Of a stretch of 64,000 nt of DNA, positions 1-8,556 are shown piece by piece. The notes under the pieces were generated by a model. That model was given only the letters and a program-made list of their open reading frames with translations. It did no database searches and was not told the origin of the DNA. The stretch is from Candidatus Poribacteria bacterium. GTDB taxonomy: Bacteria > Poribacteria > WGA-4E > WGA-3G. Position numbers and translations under genes: made by a program. Position 1 is the stretch's first letter; the number at the start of each line of letters is the position of its first letter. The stretch is taken from positions 124,001-188,000 of the forward strand of contig JAJDWA010000062.1 of the NCBI GenBank assembly GCA_022825825.1, given 5' to 3'.

Positions 1-111
1 ATCGCTCCTTCTATTTTTTACAACGATTTTACTTGATATTATCTTATGTTTCTACTACAATTTTAACTTAATCTAATCTAATATTCCACTTAAATTTTGC
101 GGAGGGACTCA

Positions 112-396
112 ATGGCAAGGAAAAAACTTACTGATTCTGAAATTCAGAAGAACTTAGAGAAACTCGACGGTTGGACTGTCCAAAACGGTAAACTCCATAA
201 GGAATTTCAGTTCGATAACTTCGTTTCGGCGTTCGGTTTCATGACACAACTCGCTTTAATTGCAGAATCTATGAATCATCATCCTGAATGGTTCAACGTT
301 TACAACCGCGTGACAATTGACATGAGCACACACGATGCGGATGGCATCACTGAATTGGACTTTAAATTCGCAGAGCATGCCGATGTACTTGAGTAG
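112..396 (+). CDS. phhB: 4a-hydroxytetrahydrobiopterin dehydratase (pterin carbinolamine dehydratase, PCD/DCoH)
   Basis: The 94-residue protein matches the short PCD family along its whole length. The catalytic core is visible as NHHPEW followed by a Y-x-x-V strand and a THDADGIT-x-x-D segment. The enzyme dehydrates 4a-hydroxytetrahydropterin in the cytoplasm, recycling pterin for aromatic amino-acid hydroxylases. I place the start at ATG 112 because GGAGG lies at 101-105; an in-frame TTG at 97 would add five residues and has no ribosome site. It precedes the WD40 gene by 12 nt, so the two may be co-transcribed. No phenylalanine hydroxylase is nearby, so the physiological partner is unknown. 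Confidence 0.9.
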   Translation: MARKKLTDSEIQKNLEKLDGWTVQNGKLHKEFQFDNFVSAFGFMTQLALIAESMNHHPEWFNVYNRVTIDMSTHDADGITELDFKFAEHADVLE

Positions 397-408
397 CGGG
401 GTTGATTG

Positions 409-2403
409 ATGCACCAACAAGACTACACGCAATGGCATCTCGTTGAAGGTGCTATTGCACGCTTAGGAAAAGGCGAAGTCAACGACCTTAAATTTTCTCC
501 AGACGGTTCACTATTAGCAGCAGCAACTGCAATTGGGATTTGGCTGTACGATGTGCATACCGGCAAAGAAATCACAATGTTACCACATCCGAAAAAAGTT
601 AACGCATTGGTTTTTTCAAACGACGGTAAAACACTTGCAGCTGGAGAATCTGAATACCAGGGATATGATAGCACTGTCCTGCTATGGGATGTTGAAACAA
701 GTAAGGTTATCTCGTCTTTCACAGGAAATTGGCATCAGATTAAATCATTAGCCTACACAGCAGATGGTAAGGAACTTGTTATTGCTGGCGGCAGCAAAGG
801 CTGGACAGAAGAAATTTGGACCTGGAACCCCGCAGCCGGTACACATCAGGAGAACGTTATAGATTTGTCCCATCTGAAAGAGTATCCAGGAACAACACTG
901 GTTCTCTCACTGGATGGACGTTATCTTGCAAATGTCGTAAAATTAAATAATAATCATAGAAGAAAAATTGAAATTTGGGAAGTCAACACGGGCCATCAGA
1001 TATCTACACTAGATCCTCCACTTGGATCAGTTTCAACAATTGTATTTTCCCCAGACCAGAAAACATTTGTTAAATCAGGGTATGAACCCGATACTGATCA
1101 AATTCAGTTATGGGACATAGAAACCGGTAGATTGTATTCTAATTTTAACACATCAACATATCTTAATTCCTTCACATTTTCACCAAATGGTAACCACATT
1201 GCGACAGGAAGTAGAGATGGTATCGTTCGGGTGTGGAAAGTCCCTGTTCATGCTAAATCTTCAATCTTGCATCGTGCGTGGGGTCTTATATTCGGTCCAC
1301 AGCCAAAAACGTACTTGGGACATACAGAATCATTCAGATTCAATGCAATCACTATTTCACAAGACAGCAAAATGGTTGCAAGTGCAAATACTGATGGAAC
1401 TATCCGAGGGTGGGATATAGAAACTGGTACTGAGAAAATCTCATTAGCACAACATTCATGTGAGGTAAAGACTTTTGCGTTCTCCGAAAATAATAAGGCA
1501 CTCATAAGCATCGGCCTGGATATGGGCAAGAAGATTGCATCTGTATGGAATACTGAAAACGGTAGGGAACGCACAACTGAAATTATTGATGAGAGCACTC
1601 CTGGAATTGCGGCAGTCAGACTGTCAACAGATGCAAGACTATTTGCTACAGAGAGTGCTGACGAATCAGTTCGGTTGTGGGATGGTTCTACAAATCGCTT
1701 TATATCACTCCTGAAAGCGAAAAAAGTGGCCAACGGTCCAAGATATGCTTTTGAGCGAAAATTGGTATTTTCACCTGACAATAAAATATTAGCAAGAGGA
1801 CACAGCGACGGGACAATCCAACTATGGAATTTGGAAAACCGTCACGAATTGCCGACACTTGAAGGACACACTGGCAACTGCCGTAGGTTAGTCTTTGCAC
1901 CAAATAGCAAGACATTAGCAAGTACGAATTCTGACGCTACTACACGTTTATGGGATGTCACCACTAACACCGAAATCGCACAATTCGAGGGTGAAGAAAG
2001 CCGTACATTGGCGTTAGCATTTTCACCGGATGGAAAAACATTCGCAAATGGGGTAAATATTTTTCGACTTGGTGAAACAAACGATAGTTACGTCCACTTA
2101 TATCGACTACAGAACGTTAAATATAACATCGTAATGGGATTGACATTTTCGCCAGATACAAAATACCTAATTGCCAGCGGATTTGGAAAAATTGAGATTT
2201 GGGACGCAACAAATGGTGAATATCTCTCTACAATTAATGCCCACACTGGTTGGGTTGAGGAATTGATGTTTTCCTCAGATGGCGCAATACTGGCAAGTAG
2301 AAGTGAATACGATGGCACCATACTCCTCTGGGACTGGGATAAAATAAAACCTAACACCATTCAAAATGAAAATCCTAAAAACTATGGTGAATTAGACAAA
2401 TAA
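409..2403 (+). CDS. WD40-repeat beta-propeller protein
   Basis: The 664-residue protein is built almost entirely of WD40-type blades. The pattern 'FSPDGK-x-LA...I-x-LWD' recurs roughly every 42-60 residues across the chain, which suggests about twelve or more blades, i.e. two propellers. There is no signal peptide, transmembrane segment or attached enzymatic domain, so it is probably a cytoplasmic protein-interaction scaffold. The start is ATG 409; TTG at 406 is adjacent and weaker. Exact partners cannot be predicted. WD40 proteins of this kind are abundant in Poribacteria, which is one reason for the taxonomic guess. Confidence 0.85.
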   Translation: MHQQDYTQWHLVEGAIARLGKGEVNDLKFSPDGSLLAAATAIGIWLYDVHTGKEITMLPHPKKVNALVFSNDGKTLAAGESEYQGYDSTVLLWDVETSKVISSFTGNWHQIKSLAYTADGKELVIAGGSKGWTEEIWTWNPAAGTHQENVIDLSHLKEYPGTTLVLSLDGRYLANVVKLNNNHRRKIEIWEVNTGHQISTLDPPLGSVSTIVFSPDQKTFVKSGYEPDTDQIQLWDIETGRLYSNFNTSTYLNSFTFSPNGNHIATGSRDGIVRVWKVPVHAKSSILHRAWGLIFGPQPKTYLGHTESFRFNAITISQDSKMVASANTDGTIRGWDIETGTEKISLAQHSCEVKTFAFSENNKALISIGLDMGKKIASVWNTENGRERTTEIIDESTPGIAAVRLSTDARLFATESADESVRLWDGSTNRFISLLKAKKVANGPRYAFERKLVFSPDNKILARGHSDGTIQLWNLENRHELPTLEGHTGNCRRLVFAPNSKTLASTNSDATTRLWDVTTNTEIAQFEGEESRTLALAFSPDGKTFANGVNIFRLGETNDSYVHLYRLQNVKYNIVMGLTFSPDTKYLIASGFGKIEIWDATNGEYLSTINAHTGWVEELMFSSDGAILASRSEYDGTILLWDWDKIKPNTIQNENPKNYGELDK

Positions 2404-2421
2404 ATCTACATTTTACTCTAC

Positions 2422-2487
2422 GGTAGGCGCGGTTTCCTAACCTCGCCGTTTCAGAGTATCCAAATTAATTCCAAAATTTACCATAAC
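2422..2487. repeat. dispersed hairpin repeat copy 1 with AT-rich tail
   Basis: GGCGCGGTT-TCCT-AACCTCGCC forms an imperfect hairpin immediately after the WD40 stop. It is followed by an AT-rich tail (AATTAATTCCAAAATTTACC) that recurs after the copy at 29054 and alone at 56297. It belongs to a repeat family with about nine copies in this window. Confidence 0.75.
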
Positions 2488-2510
2488 ACATAAGGATTAT
2501 AACATACAAA

Positions 2511-3794
2511 ATGGCACATACAAGTTTCGTTTTAATCGCAGGACTTATCTTTCTGATTCGCTATGAACCGCCGGAAACAGCAGCAGAATTCAACAACGCG
2601 CAAGTTGCCCTTTGGATATGTATACTTACCACAGCCCCAGTATTTCTTGCATATCTTACAAAGCGGCTCTTCACCTTACGTCCGATGATCGTTTTTGAAA
2701 TCTTGAGTTTAGTAGGGTTCGTTTACATCCTGTACCAGATGAACTTGCCAGGATTCATCAATAAACATCTCGTCTTTTTGGAAAGGGTCCATCATTCACG
2801 TGAGATTTTTTCTTTAATTCCGCTTTTCGTCGGGTTGCTCGGTATTCGAGTCGTAATGCAGGAGATACCGCTAAGAAAAACCAAACTACGGTGGGAATTC
2901 CTTAGTTTCAATTTCAGATTGCTACTCCTCCCACTGATTCCACTATTAGCAATTAATGCGGTTCTTGATCTCACTCATTTGCTTCCTGAAACGGTTCAAC
3001 CTTTTGTAGGTCTTGGGCTTCTTCTTCCGTTACTCGTGCTTCCATTCATCATCGCACCTTTAATGATGCAATTCTTGTGGAAAACAGTACCGCTAACAAA
3101 TACAGTGCTGAAGCAGAAACTGCAGCTGTTAACGGAGCGGAGCGGGATAAAGTACCGAGATATCACAGTGTGTCAAACGCGGGGTTTAGCAATAGCAAAT
3201 GCTGCTGTCGCAGGCATAATTCCACGCAACCGTAAAATCTTTATTACAGATGCACTCTTACGCAATTTTACAGATGAACAGATTGAGACAATTGTAGCTC
3301 ATGAAATCGGACACATTCGTCATAGACATCTCCTTATTTCTGGCTGCCTTGTGTTCGGTTATTTGATAAGTTCAGTCCTGTTTTATCAATTAGTAGGGGA
3401 ACCGTTAAATTCACTTCTCACGGGATATCCGATTATCTTATCAATTGTTTCGGTACTCTTTTTTGTCCTCTATTTTAAGGTTTTCTTTAATTATCTGTCT
3501 CGACGTTTTGAACATCAAGCAGACTTGTACGCTATTGACCTTACCAACAATCCGGAAGCCTTTAAATCTGCATTAGAAAGCCTCGGATTTCTCAGGACAC
3601 TTCCTAAACCAATTCGTTTTATTCTCGAAATTTTCAATACACACCCATCTATAGATCGAAGAATCAAATTTTTAGATAGATCAACGGAGGAAAATTCCCA
3701 CATTCAACGTTATAGAAAGTGTCTACTTGAGGTAAAAGTATTGCTCGCTTTAATCCCGATATTCGGGATTCTCATTTTTCTGATAAATTGGTAG
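2511..3794 (+). CDS. M48-family zinc metalloprotease, multi-pass membrane protein
   Basis: This 427-residue protein has the M48 (HtpX/Ste24-like) signature. HEIGH at residues 264-268 supplies the two zinc-binding histidines and catalytic glutamate, and E334 in E-H-Q-A-D is the expected third ligand. Hydrophobic segments flank the catalytic part: several between residues 5 and 190, two around 275-325 and one at the C terminus, so the active site probably faces the cytoplasm at the inner membrane. A role in membrane-protein quality control is inferred from the family. Start ATG 2511 has AGGA at 2493-2496, somewhat far upstream. It is followed by an oxidoreductase gene in the same direction. Confidence 0.88.
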   Translation: MAHTSFVLIAGLIFLIRYEPPETAAEFNNAQVALWICILTTAPVFLAYLTKRLFTLRPMIVFEILSLVGFVYILYQMNLPGFINKHLVFLERVHHSREIFSLIPLFVGLLGIRVVMQEIPLRKTKLRWEFLSFNFRLLLLPLIPLLAINAVLDLTHLLPETVQPFVGLGLLLPLLVLPFIIAPLMMQFLWKTVPLTNTVLKQKLQLLTERSGIKYRDITVCQTRGLAIANAAVAGIIPRNRKIFITDALLRNFTDEQIETIVAHEIGHIRHRHLLISGCLVFGYLISSVLFYQLVGEPLNSLLTGYPIILSIVSVLFFVLYFKVFFNYLSRRFEHQADLYAIDLTNNPEAFKSALESLGFLRTLPKPIRFILEIFNTHPSIDRRIKFLDRSTEENSHIQRYRKCLLEVKVLLALIPIFGILIFLINW

Positions 3795-3831
3795 ACACAG
3801 TTTGTTATCCTATAAAAGAGGTGCTATTTTT

Positions 3832-4911
3832 ATGAGTCAAAAGACATATCGTGCGGCAGCAATTGGACGGACCGGTGCTGGAAACTTCGGACACGCATTG
3901 CATACTGCATACAAAAATATAGAAAATGTAGAATTTATCGCTATCTCTGACCCCGATGAAGCGGGTAGGGCAAAAGCAGCTGAGGAAACAGATGCTTTGC
4001 GTAGCTACGCTGATTATCGAGACATGTTGGAGAAAGAAACACTTGATATTGTGAGTGTCTGTCCGCGCTGGACATCAGAACATGTTGCTATGGTAACTGC
4101 CTGTCTTGATGCGGGATGCAGCGTCTATTGTGAGAAACCGATGACGAGTACACTCGCAGATGGCGATATAATTGTTGCGACAGCGAAAAAACATGGATTA
4201 AAGGTGGCTATAGCGCATCAGGCAGTCTACCTTCCTGCAACGCATGCCATCAAACAGATGCTTGACGATGGTAAGATCGGTACCGTCCAAGCTATTTATG
4301 CCAGTGGTAAGCAGGATCATCGCGGTGGCGGTGAGGATATGATTGTACTTGGTACACATACATTCAATATGATGCGTTTTTTCGTAGGTGATGTTGCATG
4401 GATGCAATCTCATGTTACCAAAGATGGAAAAGAGGTTGCCTATGGCGATGACCATGAACCGACTGAACCCGTTGGGCCGGTCGCAGGTGATTGCATCAAT
4501 AGTTACTTTGCTTTTGAGAGCGGCGTTTCCGGTTTTTTCCAATCCCGCAAGGATCAAGCAGGCTCAGGCAGGTATGGCATGGAGATTGTTGGAAGTGAAG
4601 GGACTTTCTCTTTACGTGGTGATGTTGCGAATCGACTTATGGTATACCCTTATCCTGTGTTAGTTCCTTCAAATCCTAAACAGGAATGGGAGGCGATTGA
4701 CCTTGACCAAACGCCTTTTTCCAGTGGTAACGAATTGGCAATTCTTGATCTGATTGATGCGATTGAGAATGACCGCAAACCGATTTCCGCTGCTGAAGAT
4801 GCTGTTGCTGCATTGGAGATGATTTTAGGTGCCTATGAATCCCAACTCACAGGTCAAAGAGTTCCGTTCCCAATTGAGAATCGCGAACACCCGTTGAGTC
4901 GTGGTGCTTAA
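3832..4911 (+). CDS. Gfo/Idh/MocA-family oxidoreductase (copy 1)
   Basis: The 359-residue protein has an N-terminal Rossmann fold (GRTGAGNFGH near residues 10-20) and the EKPMTS motif that carries the family's active-site lysine, followed by the alpha/beta substrate domain. Such enzymes oxidise or reduce sugars, inositols or sugar derivatives with NAD(P); the substrate cannot be told from sequence. ATG 3832 is chosen because AAGAGG lies about 10 nt upstream; an in-frame upstream TTG at 3802 lacks a ribosome site. It is one of three paralogues in the window (see 11788 and 31667), in keeping with expansion of the family in sponge-associated lineages. Confidence 0.88.
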   Translation: MSQKTYRAAAIGRTGAGNFGHALHTAYKNIENVEFIAISDPDEAGRAKAAEETDALRSYADYRDMLEKETLDIVSVCPRWTSEHVAMVTACLDAGCSVYCEKPMTSTLADGDIIVATAKKHGLKVAIAHQAVYLPATHAIKQMLDDGKIGTVQAIYASGKQDHRGGGEDMIVLGTHTFNMMRFFVGDVAWMQSHVTKDGKEVAYGDDHEPTEPVGPVAGDCINSYFAFESGVSGFFQSRKDQAGSGRYGMEIVGSEGTFSLRGDVANRLMVYPYPVLVPSNPKQEWEAIDLDQTPFSSGNELAILDLIDAIENDRKPISAAEDAVAALEMILGAYESQLTGQRVPFPIENREHPLSRGA

Positions 4912-4953
4912 GCAGCGCATTCCTAAATCTCAATTCAGCAGTCATCCCCTTGG

Positions 4954-4978
4954 TAGGTGCGGTTTCTAACCGCACCTA
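4954..4978. repeat. dispersed hairpin repeat copy 2
   Basis: TAGGTGCGGTT-TCT-AACCGCACCTA is a perfect 11-bp stem with a 3-nt loop, located between convergent genes. It could also act as a transcription terminator, but no T-run follows on the plus strand. Confidence 0.8.
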
Positions 4979-5038
4979 ATGACAAAAAAATAAGAAAAAT
5001 AGCGTTAATTTGGTATTATATATGCACAATGATTTCAC

Positions 5039-6238
5039 TTAGTCTTTTGAAACAAGACCTATATTTGACGAAATTGCCTTATCCCAGTCAGCAGTGAACA
5101 GCCACCAATTTGTCATGTCTTTGTTCTCATACTGAATGCCGTTTTTGTGTCCGGGCATATTCTGCATCCAGTAGATATACCACTGTGACTCTACACGTTG
5201 CACAATTTTTTCAGGATCGGCATCAGACCATGCATATTTCAATTTTCCGTAAGTATCAACGTTAACTAATTTCTTTGTTCCGCTATTATCTGGTGTCCAA
5301 TCCTCAATATCGCTTTCTACCAGCGTCATCGTTTCAGTATAGTCGTAGTGTTTTGTAGTATTTGGTGGCATGTGTGTCCAACCTGCACGTCCAGTGATAA
5401 AGTTACCGCTTTCGTCTTGGCCGACAAATTTTTTCCAAAAGAGGTCTGTATTACCGAACTGTAGATGATTGACATGGCTCAATATTGCTTCCAACTGATG
5501 TCCATGATTATGCACCGCTTCTGCATGGCTTCGTCTAAAATTCTGCCCGTATACTGTATATGTTGAGTTGTAGATAGGTAGGTCGGTGTTATCTCGGTTA
5601 CTGTTGGATATGTCCCCAGTCAGTGGGCTTGACATATTCGATTCCCACCAGTTTCTGAAATCTTCAGGTTTATGGATTTCCGGGTCATAACAAGGAAAAT
5701 CAGAGTTCACACCACCCATCCACATCCAAATCTCTTTGACGCCCAAATCATTAATATAATGTTCCATATTGAATCGTTCTAAAATTTTATGGTAATCGGG
5801 TGAATAGAGAGGACTACCATCCTTTAAATGACCAGTAACAGGACCTTGCGGTGTTTGCTCATAAACGGTAATGTATTCTACCACCCGATAACCTATTGAA
5901 GGCACAGCAGCAGCGTTTTTATACCCTCTAAACCGAGTTCCCTCTTCAAGCATAAACTTTACCCGTTTGTCAAAAAGATCGATCCTTGCTTTCAATTCCT
6001 CTAATGAAATTTCCCCTAATTCCCAAAAATCAGGGGCTTTGGAAATATCTAAATTTACACCGTCTGTGGTAGGTAAAAACCGCATAATGACAACTGGAAT
6101 TTCATAAAGGTGTCCTGGTGCTGGCGTGGTTAAAAAAGGATCGATTTTCTCAAATACAGGTGGAAGTTCCTTGGTATATCCCCGCATGGGTTGCATTAGC
6201 ATCATTATAAAAACTGTTCCTAATAATATATTCTTCAT
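5039..6238 (-). CDS. secreted protein of unknown function
   Basis: This 399-residue protein starts with a clear signal peptide (basic MKN, hydrophobic stretch, cleavage expected near residue 20), so it is exported. The mature part is rich in tryptophan, tyrosine, histidine and asparagine. It has a conserved-looking N-H-G-H-Q-L-E segment in the middle and no transmembrane helices. I do not recognise a named family; the H-x-H could be metal-binding, but that is speculation. It is transcribed towards the oxidoreductase (convergent) and away from a strong hairpin at 6270-6301. It is followed at its 3' side by a dispersed hairpin repeat. Confidence 0.7.
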   Translation of the reverse strand: MKNILLGTVFIMMLMQPMRGYTKELPPVFEKIDPFLTTPAPGHLYEIPVVIMRFLPTTDGVNLDISKAPDFWELGEISLEELKARIDLFDKRVKFMLEEGTRFRGYKNAAAVPSIGYRVVEYITVYEQTPQGPVTGHLKDGSPLYSPDYHKILERFNMEHYINDLGVKEIWMWMGGVNSDFPCYDPEIHKPEDFRNWWESNMSSPLTGDISNSNRDNTDLPIYNSTYTVYGQNFRRSHAEAVHNHGHQLEAILSHVNHLQFGNTDLFWKKFVGQDESGNFITGRAGWTHMPPNTTKHYDYTETMTLVESDIEDWTPDNSGTKKLVNVDTYGKLKYAWSDADPEKIVQRVESQWYIYWMQNMPGHKNGIQYENKDMTNWWLFTADWDKAISSNIGLVSKD

Positions 6239-6269
6239 TTTTGTGTTGAAATGGTGGGTTATGAAAAAG

Positions 6270-6304
6270 AAACCTCATGTGCTTTGTAGCGCATGAGGTT
6301 TTTA
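6270..6304. terminator. probable bidirectional rho-independent terminator
   Basis: A ten-base perfect stem AAACCTCATG / CATGAGGTTT is extended by three further pairs (one G-U) around a 6-nt loop. T-rich sequence follows on both strands. It lies just downstream of the first HMA selenoprotein gene (minus strand), and is best read as that gene's terminator. Confidence 0.7.
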
Positions 6305-6380
6305 CTATATCAACAAAGGGCTGAAAAAGAAAGTTTTTTCTAAATGGAAGTGTGAAAATACTTCCGTATTCAAACCCAAT

Positions 6381-6773
6381 TTATTCAATCACTTTTGCCT
6401 TAAAACGAGGATCTGCTTCAACAGCCTTTACCAGAGCATCGTTTGTAACTTTGCCCTTTTCTACTTTAACGACAGCTTTATTAGCGGATCTGTCAACACT
6501 AACAACCTCTTTAACACCTGAAACCTTAGCAAGTGCAGACTGCACTGCTGGTGGACACGCACTTCATGTCATGCCTGTAACAGTTAAACTGATTTCTTCA
6601 ATAGCAACCGCAGCTTCTTCAGCCTGTTCTGTTGTCTCAGTTTCTTGTGCTTGTTCTGTTGTCTCAGTTTGTTGAGTCTCTTCTGCTGGTTTCTCTTCAG
6701 TATCTTTTTGCTGGTTAGCACACCCAAAGACAAATGCCAGCATTACAATGCAGATAAGTGCTTTATTTAACAT
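6381..6773 (-). CDS. selenocysteine-containing HMA-domain lipoprotein (copy 1, UGA read through)
   Basis: Read through one in-frame TGA (complement at 6564-6566), this gene encodes 130 residues. It begins with a lipoprotein signal peptide (lipobox VFG-C18). A Glu/Thr/Gln-rich linker with an internal 27-nt direct repeat follows, then a 65-residue heavy-metal-associated (HMA) domain. The HMA motif normally reads GMTCxxC; here it is GMT-U70-SAC, the TGA replacing the first cysteine, and the rest of the domain continues intact for 60 residues to TAA. A stem-loop AGTGCA-GTC-TGCACT lies 23 nt after the TGA. A metal or redox role in the periplasm is inferred. AAGGGAG precedes ATG. A pseudogene is unlikely because the paralogue has the same arrangement. 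Confidence 0.88.
6532..6546 (-). promoter_or_regulatory. candidate bacterial SECIS hairpin of HMA copy 1
   Basis: On the coding strand AGTGCA and TGCACT pair around a GTC loop whose first base is G. Twenty-three nucleotides separate the TGA from the loop, within the 16-37 nt window given for bacterial SECIS elements. The stem is preserved in the paralogue while loop bases differ. Confidence 0.65.
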
Positions 6774-6893
6774 TTGAAATAACTCCCTTAGATAGATTCA
6801 CCACAATAATTAAGAATATTCTTACGTCTTGCAGTTTATCTTTCACTATCTCCAAAAGTATTGGATATTGGACAATTTGCCCAAAATAAGATG

Positions 6894-6915
6894 AAGGGCG
6901 AGTAAACTCGCCCTT
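6894..6915 (-). terminator. hairpin terminator after HMA copy 2
   Basis: AAGGGCGAGT-aa-ACTCGCCCTT is a perfect 10-bp inverted repeat just past the stop of the second HMA gene. The T-run beyond it on the minus strand is poor, so termination is plausible rather than certain. Confidence 0.5.
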
Positions 6916-6923
6916 ACAAGTTG

Positions 6924-7307
6924 TTAGTTAACAACACTTGCCGTAAAGCGCGGATCTGCTTCAACAGCTTTAATCAGAGCATCATTTGTAACTTTGCCCT
7001 TTTCTACTTTAACGACAGCCTTCTTGGTGGCTCTTGTAACACTGACAACCTCTTTAACACCCGTGACCTTACTAAGTGCATCCTGCACTGCGGCGGGACA
7101 CGAGCCTCATGTCATGCCCTCCACCTGAAGTGTCACTTCCTGATAGGCGGCTTTTTCTGGCGTTGGCACCGATAATTCTTCCATCGGGACCTCTTCCGCA
7201 GTCATTGTGGTTTCTACGGGCATTTCTGCTTGCTGCCCGACCATACCACAACCCATCAGGAATGCAAAGGTAACGAGAGTAATCAGCGTAAATCTCGCGA
7301 TATTCAT
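6924..7307 (-). CDS. selenocysteine-containing HMA-domain lipoprotein (copy 2, UGA read through)
   Basis: This 127-residue tandem paralogue has its own lipoprotein signal (LMG-C20), a short acidic linker and an HMA domain reading GMT-U67-GSC, with the TGA complement at 7107-7109. The 60 residues after U are about 75% identical to copy 1 and end at the same alignment position, so both genes are evidently under selection past the TGA. The stem AGTGCA/TGCACT recurs 23 nt after the TGA with loop GGA. AAGGAGG directly precedes the ATG, and a good promoter lies at 7339-7368. The U-x-x-C pair should bind a soft metal such as Hg or Cu, or act in redox chemistry; the family is known for that, the substrate here is inferred. 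Confidence 0.88.
7075..7089 (-). promoter_or_regulatory. candidate bacterial SECIS hairpin of HMA copy 2
   Basis: Coding-strand AGTGCA-GGA-TGCACT sits 23 nt after the TGA, at the same distance and with the same stem as in copy 1. G occupies the first loop position. Confidence 0.65.
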
Positions 7308-7338
7308 CGTTTTACCTCCTTTGTTATTTACATAAATG

Positions 7339-7368
7339 ATAATATCATATTTTTTTATTTTGTGTCAA
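7339..7368 (-). promoter_or_regulatory. sigma-70-type promoter for HMA copy 2
   Basis: Read on the minus strand: -35 TTGACA (7363-7368), 18-bp spacer, -10 TATTAT (7339-7344), about 30 nt ahead of the ribosome site and ATG. Confidence 0.55.
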
Positions 7369-7416
7369 GTCTTTTTTTCGCAAATATGAGGTTTGCCGAA
7401 AACCTACTTAAAATGA

Positions 7417-8181
7417 CTACCCGTAGGTGGATTTATTTTGGTTGTCTCTGTGGGCATCAAGGAATGGAAAAATCTTTTGTATTCGTTGAAGCTGCTGATG
7501 AATCGCAGCTGCCCGCTCAAATTGCAGCAGCGCGGACGCACTATTACGCCTTGATACGAGATTCGCCTGCACTTTTTCATATTCTCCATCAAGCAAATTA
7601 ATAATGTTCATTATTATTTCTCTGTAGAGTTCGCGAGTAATGAGTGCAGCGCAAGGCGCATAGCAACGTTTCATGTCGTATTGTAAGCATGCCCGATATC
7701 CTACCATAGGTGTTATCATTTCTTGGCACGTGCGAACCATAAAAATACGTTGTAAAACATCAATCGCTTCATCTGTCCATCGTCGACTTGATAGCGGTCC
7801 GAAATACCTTGCACTATCTGCTTGAGGTTCTGGAACTCTTTCAAGCCGCGGAAAATCTTCATCTATATTTATCCGAATATACCATGTTTGAGTGCCATAC
7901 TTCAGCGCAGAATTATAGGATGGTTGATGTTCTTTGATTAGGCGCGATTCCAAGAAGAGCGCTTCCTGTTCTGATTGGCAAACCTGATAATGGACAGACG
8001 TTGTCCATCTTATGAGTCGTTTGATTTTTGAACGGCGATTTTTGATGTTATGGATGTAGGAACGTACCCGCTTGCGCAAGCATTTTGCCTTACCAATGTA
8101 AAGGATTTTCCCAGAAGCACCATGAAAAAAATAGACACCTGGTTCAGACGGGATGTCCTGGACCATTTCTTTCGTTAGCAT
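7417..8181 (-). CDS. UvrC N-terminal / Cho-like GIY-YIG endonuclease
   Basis: The 254-residue protein carries a GIY-YIG domain at residues 10-95, with GVYFF and ILYIG as the paired Y motifs and the conserved R and N positions. A cysteine-containing segment like that of UvrC follows, then a UVR-type helical motif near residues 215-245. It stops at a TAG and lacks the RNase H-like and HhH domains of full UvrC, so it resembles Cho or a stand-alone UvrC N half. That part of UvrC makes the 3' incision during nucleotide excision repair. Whether it is a complete Cho-like enzyme or a truncated uvrC cannot be settled here; no remnant of the C half follows. Confidence 0.75.
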   Translation of the reverse strand: MLTKEMVQDIPSEPGVYFFHGASGKILYIGKAKCLRKRVRSYIHNIKNRRSKIKRLIRWTTSVHYQVCQSEQEALFLESRLIKEHQPSYNSALKYGTQTWYIRINIDEDFPRLERVPEPQADSARYFGPLSSRRWTDEAIDVLQRIFMVRTCQEMITPMVGYRACLQYDMKRCYAPCAALITRELYREIIMNIINLLDGEYEKVQANLVSRRNSASALLQFERAAAIHQQLQRIQKIFPFLDAHRDNQNKSTYG

Positions 8182-8287
8182 TTCATTTTCCGTATCTGTG
8201 TTTAGAAAACATTGAATAAATTGTCTACCGGATTGAGCAGGTGGAGTGGAAACATGCAGATGTCAATATTTAAAAAACGAATTGACA

Positions 8288-8328
8288 TTGTATTCAGTAT
8301 CTGCTAAATTGCTTTAGCAGGAATACAA
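8288..8328. repeat. compound inverted repeat (operator or hairpin)
   Basis: TTGTATTC - 5 nt - CTGCTAAA - TTGC - TTTAGCAG - GAATACAA: two nested perfect 8-bp arms with a 5-nt bulge on one side only. No T-run follows on the plus strand; on the minus strand a T-run begins about 10 nt further on. It could be an operator for the methyltransferase genes or a terminator. Confidence 0.5.
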
Positions 8329-8481
8329 AATGAATAAAGTAAATTTCTCTGTTGATGTAGATTTTTGTGTCGTCAATATAGAGAAATTTCGGACGATGCC
8401 TTTAGCAGCGTAGTTTCCTTCCTATTCATAAACCTTCTTATTAAAAGACTACGTTTAAAAATAGGAAGTGGTTACAAAATT

Positions 8482-8511
8482 TTTACATTTTTTGTAAAAA
8501 ATCTGTATAAT
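8482..8511 (+). promoter_or_regulatory. promoter for methyltransferase 1
   Basis: -35 TTTACA (8482-8487), 18-bp spacer, -10 TATAAT (8506-8511), 45 nt upstream of the chosen ATG. Confidence 0.5.
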
Positions 8512-8556
8512 TTGGACAATTTTCACCTAAAACAGAGATATGAAACGGGTGTATTT

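Larger units (their letters stand above)
8182..8556. other. 375-nt divergent intergenic region
   Basis: This region lies between the nuclease (minus) and methyltransferase 1 (plus). It holds a compound inverted repeat at 8288-8328 and a good promoter at 8482-8511. I see no gene or RNA gene in it. Confidence 0.6.

Noticed and set aside
1-111. Search for the end of a gene at the left edge
   Set aside because: AT-rich sequence with stops in all frames and no recognisable residues; only the ribosome site of the pterin dehydratase gene is seen.
6352-6675. Plus-strand open frame opposite the first HMA gene
   Set aside because: Low-complexity Ser/Thr/Ala translation that mirrors the HMA gene; no ribosome site.
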